A DNA stretch of 6,741 nt from Deltaproteobacteria bacterium (GTDB lineage: Bacteria; Desulfobacterota; Desulfobacteria; Desulfobacterales; Desulfatirhabdiaceae), in contig JAJYBO010000159.1 in assembly GCA_021778975.1 (NCBI GenBank), positions 1 to 6,741 on the forward strand, in the 5' to 3' direction. Position 1 is the first letter of the stretch, and the number at the start of each line of letters is the position of its first letter. The position numbers and the translations under genes were made by a program. Shown here in pieces: positions 1-5,190 of the stretch. The notes beneath the pieces were generated by a model, which was given only the letters and a program-made list of their open reading frames with translations, searched no databases and was not told the origin of the DNA.

Positions 1-105
1 GAAGCGCTGGTGAAAGGTGCGCCGTCATGGGTCCAAGAACGCATTTTCGAAATCATGAACCGATTGGAGACAAAAGGCCTCATCCATGAGCAACCGATAT
101 GTTGA
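1..105 (+). CDS. C-terminal fragment of a probable PqqD/MftB-like peptide chaperone (partial, 5' end outside window)
   Basis: An open frame enters from the left edge and encodes 34 residues before a TGA at 103-105. The tail contains an amphipathic stretch (WVQERIFEIMNRLETKGLIH) of the kind that ends the winged-helix RRE/PqqD fold, where a final helix and a 'KGLI' turn are common. The frame has good third-position GC. It overlaps the start of the radical SAM gene by 20 bases, which implies translational coupling. In mycofactocin loci the gene immediately before mftC is mftB, the small chaperone that binds the precursor peptide and delivers it to MftC, so position supports that identity. Only 34 residues are visible, so the family call is an inference from context. 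A competing frame (3) ends at 87-89 in an ATGA overlap, but its translation is rich in Arg, His and Pro and does not look like a protein. Confidence 0.55.
   Translation, partial: EALVKGAPSWVQERIFEIMNRLETKGLIHEQPIC
72..77 (+). promoter_or_regulatory. Ribosome binding site for the radical SAM gene
   Basis: AAAAGG lies 8 bases before the ATG at 86, inside the coding sequence of the upstream gene. It supports 86 as the start and fits translational coupling between the two genes. Confidence 0.5.
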
Positions 106-1117
106 AATGGGGCTGTGCGCCCCTGTCAATGTGACATGGGAAGTGACCTACGCGTGTAATTTGCGCTGTATTCACTGTCTGTCAGATTCCGGCCGCAAGC
201 GAGACGACGAACTGACCACCGAACAGGCCATGCAGGTGATTGACCAACTGGCGGCGCGGAAAGTTTTTCAATTCAACATCGGCGGCGGTGAACCACTGAT
301 GCGTCCGGATTTTCTGGATCTGATGGACTATGCCCACGACAGAGGCATGGTGACATGTATCAGCACCAATGGGACGCTGATTGATAAACAAACCGCCAGC
401 CGGCTGAACCATCCGCTGGTTTATATCCAGGTCAGTTTAGACGGTGCCAGCGAACAGGCCAATGACCCCATCCGCGGGGACGGGAGTTTCAAAAAGGTTC
501 TGAATGCACTGGAATATCTGCGTAACCTCGATATTGACGTCAGCATCAATTGCGTGTTGACCCGTCGCAGCTATCCCGAACTCGACGCGCTCGTGAAGCT
601 GGCTGCCTCCTTTGGCGCCAAACTGCGGGTATCCCGTTTCAGGCCATCGGGCCGCGGCAAGCAGTCGTGGTCGGAACTCAATGTGCAGCGCGAGCAGATG
701 GCCGATTTTTCTCAGTGGTTGTCCCGGCATTTGGCCGTTTCTACCGGAGACTCGTTTTTTTCGGTCGCCACTGAAGAGCGCCGGTCTCTGGGGCTGAACA
801 TGTGCGGCGCCTGTAAACTGACCTGCTGCCTGTCTCCGCGAGGGGAGATTTTTCCCTGCGCTTTCCTGCAAGAGCCGGAATTTCTGGCCGGAAAGCTGCC
901 GGAAGACGATTTTTCCGCTATCTGGAACACATCGCCGGTGTTCGAATCTTTCAGACAATTAGAAATCAAATCATGTGAAAGCTGCCACCGTTTTGATCTC
1001 TGTCACGGGGGCTGCCCGGCCATCGCCTATCACACGCAACGCCGGCTGGGGCTGCCGGATCCCGGATGTCTGGCCAATTGTGTGACAATGAAACCATCCC
1101 TGCAAAAAGCTGCGTGA
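86..1117 (+). CDS. mftC: Radical SAM/SPASM peptide maturase, MftC-like (mycofactocin family)
   Basis: The 343-residue protein should use S-adenosylmethionine and iron-sulfur clusters to modify a ribosomal peptide; MftC itself oxidatively decarboxylates and crosslinks the C-terminal Val-Tyr of MftA. The radical SAM CxxxCxxC motif is at C24, C28 and C31, in the context TWEVTYACN...HCLSDSG. GGGEP follows at 66-70, then STNG and VSLDGA. The SPASM region has C240 (in LGLNMCGA), C258, the CxxCx5CxxxC block at C297, C300, C306 and C310, and DPGC ending at C328. Segments such as RPSGRG, TGDSFF, LNMCGA and NIGGGEP match what I remember of actinobacterial MftC, which is longer at the C-terminus. C243, C247, C248 and C332 are additional cysteines near the auxiliary-cluster region. 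The gene overlaps a likely RRE chaperone and precedes larE by 39 bases. The family is secure; that the product is true mycofactocin is less certain, because the precursor is not in view. Confidence 0.82.
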   Translation: MSNRYVEMGLCAPVNVTWEVTYACNLRCIHCLSDSGRKRDDELTTEQAMQVIDQLAARKVFQFNIGGGEPLMRPDFLDLMDYAHDRGMVTCISTNGTLIDKQTASRLNHPLVYIQVSLDGASEQANDPIRGDGSFKKVLNALEYLRNLDIDVSINCVLTRRSYPELDALVKLAASFGAKLRVSRFRPSGRGKQSWSELNVQREQMADFSQWLSRHLAVSTGDSFFSVATEERRSLGLNMCGACKLTCCLSPRGEIFPCAFLQEPEFLAGKLPEDDFSAIWNTSPVFESFRQLEIKSCESCHRFDLCHGGCPAIAYHTQRRLGLPDPGCLANCVTMKPSLQKAA

Positions 1118-1156
1118 TGGGTATCGCATCCCCTGATCCTGCCCTCTGGAACAAAC

Positions 1157-1999
1157 ATGGACGACACAAATCTGAATAACAAACTGTCACATCTGAAGAC
1201 GCTGCTCGAACAGATGGGCGATGCGCTGGTGGCGTTTTCCGGAGGGGTGGACAGTACGCTTCTGCTGAAGGTCGCCCATGATGTACTCGGCGAAAAGGCG
1301 GCTGCCATAACCGCCGTCTCTCCGCTGAGTTCCCATACGGACTGGGAAGACGCTGTCGCCATGGCCGAATTGATTGGCGCGGTTCACTTTCAGATCAACT
1401 CCGACGATCTGAACTATCCGGAATTTACCGCCAACACTCCGGACAAATGCTATTACTGCAAAAAGAGGCGGCTGAACTTGCTCCGGCAGGTCGCCGGAGA
1501 AAAAGGCTTTCATGATGTCATTGACGGGACCAACCGTGACGATTTCAACGACTACCGCCCAGGGTTGAAGGCCGTTCGGGAACTGGGCATCCGAAGCCCT
1601 TTGAGCGAATCCGGGCTGAACAAGGAAGAAATCCGCCGGTTGTCCCGACAGTTCGGATTGCCTACCTGGGACAAGCCCTCTTTCGCATGTCTGGCCTCCC
1701 GGGTGCCGTACGGCGACACCATCACCAGCGAAAAACTCGGACAAATTGACAGGGGAGAGACTTTTTTGCGCGAGTTGGGCATCTGTCGCCAGTTACGGGT
1801 TCGGCATCATGGCGCCGTGGCGCGCATCGAGGTGGAACCCCATGCCATCCACCGGTTCATGGACGCGGCTATCCGCGGCCGGATAGCGGATTTTTTCCGG
1901 AAAATCGGGTTTCAGTTCGTGACCCTGGACATTGAAGGGTATTCCATGGGAAGCCTCAACCGGGGCATCCTGTCAAAGGAGAAACATCAGAATGGATAA
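1157..1999 (+). CDS. larE: LarE, ATP-dependent sulfur insertase of nickel-pincer nucleotide biosynthesis
   Basis: The 280-residue protein belongs to the PP-loop ATP pyrophosphatase family. LarE adenylylates the carboxylates of pyridinium-3,5-biscarboxylic acid mononucleotide and converts them to thiocarboxylates. The PP-loop SGGVDS is at 28-33. A DKCYYCKK motif gives C98 and C101. C178, in KPSFACLASRVPYG, lies where the sacrificial sulfur-donor cysteine of Lactiplantibacillus plantarum LarE (Cys176) is known. Length is normal for the family. The C-terminal part (RQLRVRHHGAVARIEV...) matches LarE's oligomerising ferredoxin-like region. The ATG at 1157 has only a weak GGA-type ribosome site at 1147-1150 and lies 39 bases after the radical SAM stop; no better start lies nearby. 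The stop overlaps larB by 8 bases. With three cysteines it could be of the [4Fe-4S]-dependent type described in Thermotoga rather than the single-cysteine sacrificial type; this is inferred, not shown. Confidence 0.93.
   Translation: MDDTNLNNKLSHLKTLLEQMGDALVAFSGGVDSTLLLKVAHDVLGEKAAAITAVSPLSSHTDWEDAVAMAELIGAVHFQINSDDLNYPEFTANTPDKCYYCKKRRLNLLRQVAGEKGFHDVIDGTNRDDFNDYRPGLKAVRELGIRSPLSESGLNKEEIRRLSRQFGLPTWDKPSFACLASRVPYGDTITSEKLGQIDRGETFLRELGICRQLRVRHHGAVARIEVEPHAIHRFMDAAIRGRIADFFRKIGFQFVTLDIEGYSMGSLNRGILSKEKHQNG
1975..1981 (+). promoter_or_regulatory. Strong ribosome binding site that fixes the larB start
   Basis: AAAGGAG lies 10 bases before the ATG at 1992, within the last codons of larE. It decides for the 1992 ATG over the in-frame TTG at 1932, which would add 20 residues that do not resemble LarB. 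Confidence 0.75.
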
Positions 2000-2762
2000 T
2001 CAACGGCTCATGGAACTCATCGCCGGTATCCGAAGCGGCCAGGTCAGTACCGAAGATGCGTTGCATCGCCTGAAAAAACTGCCTTTCGAGGATTTGGGAT
2101 ACGCCAAGGTGGATCATCACCGCTGTTTGCGAAACGGCGCTCCGGAAGTCATTTATTGCGCGGGCAAAACCGTGGAACAGGTCAAGGGGATCGTCGGAAG
2201 GATGACACCGCACCATCGCAACATTCTGGCCACACGGGCCGACAGCCGGATATATGAAGGCATCCTGACCATCACGGAAGATTGTCGCTATTACGAGGAT
2301 GCCCGTATAGTCGTTGTCCAGCCGAAAGCCGTGGAAGCAATCGGACGTATCGCCGTGGTGTGCGCGGGCACATCGGACATCCCGGTCGCCGAAGAAGCGG
2401 CGGTCACCGCCGCGACGCTGGGAAACCGGGTTGACCGCCTCTACGATGTCGGCGTCGCCGGACTGCACCGTCTGCTCGATTCCTGCGATGAACTGTTCAA
2501 GGCGAATGTGGCCGTCGTGATCGCCGGTATGGAGGGGGCGCTGGCCAGTGTGGTCGGGGGGCTGGTTTCGTGCCCGGTCATCGGCGTTCCGACCAGTGTG
2601 GGATACGGAGCCAGTTTTGGCGGCATCGCGGCGCTGCTGAGCATGCTCAATAGCTGCGCCTCAGGCGTATCGGTCGTCAATATTGACAACGGGTTCGGAG
2701 CGGGATATCAGGCCAGTTTGATCAACAAAATGGCAGCAGCAATCAGAGGGCATCAACCATGA
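1992..2762 (+). CDS. larB: LarB, nicotinic acid adenine dinucleotide carboxylase/hydrolase
   Basis: With the ATG at 1992 the protein has 256 residues, close to the family length. LarB starts nickel-pincer nucleotide synthesis: it carboxylates C5 of the pyridinium ring of NaAD and hydrolyses the phosphoanhydride, giving the biscarboxylate mononucleotide and AMP. The N-terminal third is the LarB-specific region. The C-terminal half is a PurE-like AIR-carboxylase domain with CAGTSDIPVAEEA (GTSD at 126-129), YDVGVAGLHR, GMEGAL at 179-184 and GVPTSVGYGASFGG at 198-211. E181 and C222 fall within one position of the residues I recall as catalytic in the L. plantarum enzyme (Glu180, and Cys221, which forms the cysteinyl-pyridine intermediate), so the protein should be active. 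An in-frame TTG at 1932 lies inside larE and is not a credible start. The gene overlaps larE by 8 bases and larC by 4. Confidence 0.95.
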   Translation: MDNQRLMELIAGIRSGQVSTEDALHRLKKLPFEDLGYAKVDHHRCLRNGAPEVIYCAGKTVEQVKGIVGRMTPHHRNILATRADSRIYEGILTITEDCRYYEDARIVVVQPKAVEAIGRIAVVCAGTSDIPVAEEAAVTAATLGNRVDRLYDVGVAGLHRLLDSCDELFKANVAVVIAGMEGALASVVGGLVSCPVIGVPTSVGYGASFGGIAALLSMLNSCASGVSVVNIDNGFGAGYQASLINKMAAAIRGHQP

Positions 2763-3985
2763 AAATAGCGTATTTTGATTGTTTTTCGGGCGCCAGCGGC
2801 GATATGATTCTGGGCGCTCTGCTGGATGCGGGTCTGTCACTGGCGCTTTTGAAGCAGGAACTGGCGAAACTGGGATTGTCACATTACGATATCGCCAAAG
2901 CCGCTGTGACCAAAAACGGTATCGCCGGCACCCAGGCGCTGGTGGACATCGGCCATGAACACGGCCATGACCATTGTCATGCGCATGAACACCACCACCA
3001 TCATCGCCATCTGGAAGATATCACGGAAATTATCAACAACAGCGCTCTTTCTGAAGTCATAAAAAGCGACAGCATCCGGATATTCAGGCGTCTGGCGGAA
3101 GCCGAGGCAAAGGTTCACAACACGACGCCGGATCAGATCCATTTTCACGAAGTGGGGGCCATGGACGCGATCATTGATGTGGTCGGCGGCGTCATCGGTA
3201 TCCACGCCCTGGAGATAGACACCATCATCTGTTCACCGCTGCATGTGGGGACTGGCACTGTGGAATGTGCGCACGGCGTCCTGCCTGTACCGGCGCCTGC
3301 CACCGCCGAACTCGTTCGGGGCAAACCCGTTTATTCGACAGGCGTTCAGGGAGAGCTTCTGACCCCCACCGGCGCGGCGATCCTGACGACACTGGCGCGT
3401 GAATTCGGGCCGCTTCCGGCCATGACCGTGGAGTGCGTCGGTCACGGGGCGGGTACGGCGGATCGGTCTATTGCCAACATGCTGCGTGTTTTCATCGGCT
3501 CCGCACCTCAACCCGACACGATGTTCACCCTGGAGCAGACCGCGACCATTGAAACCACCATTGACGACATGAATCCCCAGATTTATGCGTATCTCATCGA
3601 AACAGCGATTCAAATGGGAGCGCTGGATGTCTTCTGCGCGCCGGTTCAAATGAAAAAAAACCGCTGTGGCACTCTGGTCACGATTCTGTGCTGTCCAGAG
3701 ATGGTGGCGACTTTTTCCGACTTTCTGTTCAGGGAGACCACCACCATTGGGTTGCGGTGGCGGTTGGACAACCGCTATACGCTCCAACGTGAATTCATGA
3801 CCGTGGACACGCGATTCGGTGCAATTTCCTGCAAGACGGCCATCCGTGGAAATCAGATCATCAATGTCACCCCCGAATACGAAGACTGCAAACGTGCAGC
3901 CGTCGAGCGGAATGTGGCGCTGAAAACCGTCATGGAAGAAGCGCGCTGTAACGCCCTGGCTGCGGGATTGAAATGCTGTTGCTGA
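2759..3985 (+). CDS. larC: LarC, nickel insertion protein (pyridinium-3,5-bisthiocarboxylic acid mononucleotide nickel chelatase)
   Basis: The 408-residue protein performs the CTP-dependent nickel insertion that completes the NPN cofactor. It starts with the typical FDCFSGASGDM (6-16) and carries HFHEVGAMDAIIDVVGG (HFHEVG at 128-133). A His-rich stretch at residues 65-84 has 12 histidines in 20 positions and probably binds or stores nickel. The C-terminal LarC2 part includes TTIDDMNPQIYAYLIE and VQMKKNRCG. In L. plantarum larC is split as larC1/larC2 and joined by programmed frameshifting; here one continuous frame gives the whole protein. Its ATG overlaps the larB stop in an ATGA arrangement, and AGAGGG at 2745-2750 is its ribosome site. 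Two oddities are an A8 run at 3653-3660 in the conserved MKKN codons and a C-terminal CCC (406-408). Confidence 0.95.
   Translation: MKIAYFDCFSGASGDMILGALLDAGLSLALLKQELAKLGLSHYDIAKAAVTKNGIAGTQALVDIGHEHGHDHCHAHEHHHHHRHLEDITEIINNSALSEVIKSDSIRIFRRLAEAEAKVHNTTPDQIHFHEVGAMDAIIDVVGGVIGIHALEIDTIICSPLHVGTGTVECAHGVLPVPAPATAELVRGKPVYSTGVQGELLTPTGAAILTTLAREFGPLPAMTVECVGHGAGTADRSIANMLRVFIGSAPQPDTMFTLEQTATIETTIDDMNPQIYAYLIETAIQMGALDVFCAPVQMKKNRCGTLVTILCCPEMVATFSDFLFRETTTIGLRWRLDNRYTLQREFMTVDTRFGAISCKTAIRGNQIINVTPEYEDCKRAAVERNVALKTVMEEARCNALAAGLKCCC
2951..3010 (+). other. Histidine-rich segment of larC (putative nickel-binding stretch)
   Basis: The codons for LarC residues 65-84 form a low-complexity stretch of CAT/CAC alternating with Gly, Glu, Asp, Ala and Cys, followed by five consecutive His codons. 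It encodes 12 His and 1 Cys in 20 residues, like the metal-storage tails of UreE, HypB and other nickel chaperones. Nickel binding is inferred from composition and from LarC's role. Confidence 0.85.
3653..3660 (+). repeat. A8 homopolymer within larC
   Basis: Eight consecutive adenines follow the ATG of LarC M298 and form the codons of the conserved KKN. The reading frame is intact through it. Slippage adding one A would end translation at the TGA at 3790-3792; losing one A would end it at the TGA at 3798-3800. Confidence 0.9.
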
Positions 3986-4008
3986 GGTAATTTCCAAATA
4001 TCTAAAAT
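3979..4008 (+). promoter_or_regulatory. Possible weak internal promoter before the FIST gene
   Basis: TTGCTG at 3979-3984 and TAAAAT at 4003-4008 are separated by 18 bases, in the only notably AT-rich spacer of the window. Against it, transcription would begin near 4015 and would cut into the ribosome site at 4013-4018. No terminator hairpin is seen after larC, so read-through from the lar genes is equally likely. Confidence 0.25.
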
Positions 4009-4012
4009 ACAT

Positions 4013-4018
4013 GGGGGA
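4013..4018 (+). promoter_or_regulatory. Ribosome binding site for the FIST gene (GTG start)
   Basis: GGGGGA lies 8 bases before the GTG at 4027 and supports this non-ATG start. The ATG at 4011 overlaps the site and is out of frame. Confidence 0.65.
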
Positions 4019-4026
4019 CAATCGTC

Positions 4027-5187
4027 GTGTTTCGAGCGGCAAGTATAAAGACCTGTGAGACTTTCACAGGTGACGTCGGCCGTCGGTTGGGAGAGTCCCT
4101 GCAGCGCCGGTTGGGACAAACGCCCGATGCGTGCTGGCTGTTTTGCGCACCGCTTTCCGGTATGGACGCATTGATTCAGGGGATCTGCGAAGGTGCGGGA
4201 ACAGATCAGCTTGTTGGCTGCACTACTTCCGGGGAAATCTCCGGCAGCGGGTTGAGTATCAATTCCGCGGTGCTGGCCGGCATCGTCAGCGACGCTATTG
4301 ATTTTGAAATTGTCACAATTCCCGAACTGGGAAAAGACAGTGAAGCGGCCGGGCGCCGATTGGCGGAGTCTCTTTCCGCCACGCCGGCATGTATTCACAT
4401 TTTCTCCGACGGACTTACGGGCAACGGATGCGCCATTTTGAGGGGAATGGCCGCTGTATTCGGAGACAGTGTTCCGGTCAGCGGCGGTGCCGCCGGAGAT
4501 AACGGTGAATTCCGGAAAACCTGCCAGTTCGGCGCAGGTCGCATCTATACGGATGCGGTTTGCGGCATTGCGTTCCATGGCGATTTTGGCATGGGGGTTG
4601 GCGTTCGCAGCGGATGGGCGCCGGTTGGTTTGCCCAAACGGGTGACCCGTGCAATTGGCAGGGTTGTCTATGAATTGAACGGTGAGCCGGCTCTGAATGT
4701 CTATGAACGTTTCCTGGGGCCTCATGCGAAAAAATTGCCGGTTATAGGCGTGGAATATCCTTTAGGCTTCGTCAGGGGGCGGATGGGGGCAGACGCCCAT
4801 GAATCCTATGTGCTGCGCGCCAGCATGTCGGTAAATCATGACGATCGTTCGATAACGTTCGCCGGAGAGATCCCCGAAGGCGCGATGGTCAATCTGACAT
4901 GTGGCGACAAATCGTCCATTCTGGATGCCGCCGCTTTGGCGGCCAGGGATGTGAAGTCGGCCATTGGTGACAGAAAGCCGGGGATTATTTTCTGTTATTC
5001 GTGCATGGCGCGCAGAATTGTTCTGGGGCCGAGAACTACAGAGGAAATCTCTCGGATTCGCACGGAATTCGGTCCCGATATCCCCATTGTCGGTTTTTAT
5101 TCCTATGGTGAATTTTGCCCCATGGGGTCTCCACCTGCCAATTGTCTGCACAATGAAAGCCTCGCTCTGAGCGTGATAGGAATCTAA
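4027..5187 (+). CDS. FIST N- and C-domain sensory protein
   Basis: The 386-residue protein matches the FIST family (FIST_N followed by FIST_C), sensory domains usually linked to kinases, cyclic-di-GMP enzymes or chemoreceptors and thought to bind small ligands. The N-terminal domain has VGCTTSGEIS (from residue 63) and SGGAAGDNG (GGAAGD at 153-158). The C-terminal domain has FCYSCMARR (322-330, matching the FIST_C signature around the F-x-C-x-x-R element) and ends with GFYSYGEFCP (356-365). There is no signal peptide or membrane segment, so it should be cytoplasmic. It starts with GTG, 41 bases after larC. Its stop lies 3 bases before the histidine kinase start, so the two are co-translated and very likely work as a ligand-sensing pair. 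The ligand is unknown; the neighbourhood suggests something connected to the cofactor pathway or its substrate, but that is speculation. Confidence 0.88.
   Translation: MFRAASIKTCETFTGDVGRRLGESLQRRLGQTPDACWLFCAPLSGMDALIQGICEGAGTDQLVGCTTSGEISGSGLSINSAVLAGIVSDAIDFEIVTIPELGKDSEAAGRRLAESLSATPACIHIFSDGLTGNGCAILRGMAAVFGDSVPVSGGAAGDNGEFRKTCQFGAGRIYTDAVCGIAFHGDFGMGVGVRSGWAPVGLPKRVTRAIGRVVYELNGEPALNVYERFLGPHAKKLPVIGVEYPLGFVRGRMGADAHESYVLRASMSVNHDDRSITFAGEIPEGAMVNLTCGDKSSILDAAALAARDVKSAIGDRKPGIIFCYSCMARRIVLGPRTTEEISRIRTEFGPDIPIVGFYSYGEFCPMGSPPANCLHNESLALSVIGI
5178..5182 (+). promoter_or_regulatory. Ribosome binding site for the histidine kinase
   Basis: AGGAA lies 8 bases before the ATG at 5191, inside the last codons of the FIST gene. 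It supports this start and translational coupling of the pair. Confidence 0.55.
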
Positions 5188-5190
5188 GGG

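Noticed and set aside
3..89. Frame-3 reading of the left edge, ending in an ATGA overlap with the radical SAM gene
   Set aside because: The overlap is attractive, but the translation is rich in Arg, His and Pro. Frame 1 gives a plausible amphipathic protein end with better codon use.
1108..1128. Possible hairpin GATG...CATC after the radical SAM gene as a terminator
   Set aside because: Only four base pairs and no following T-run; too weak to be an intrinsic terminator.
1932..1991. N-terminal extension of LarB from a TTG at 1932
   Set aside because: The extra 20 residues come from an alternative frame of the larE end, while a strong ribosome site precedes the ATG at 1992.
2951..3010. Short tandem repeat or CRISPR-like repetition
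   Set aside because: The repetition arises from His codons in larC and has no regular unit or spacers.
3233..4042. 269-codon open frame on the minus strand
   Set aside because: It is a shadow of larC; the translation is rich in Arg, His and Gly with no family resemblance.
3853..4725. 290-codon open frame on the minus strand across the larC/FIST junction
   Set aside because: It is antisense to two well-supported genes, with a composition unlike a folded protein and no clear ribosome site.
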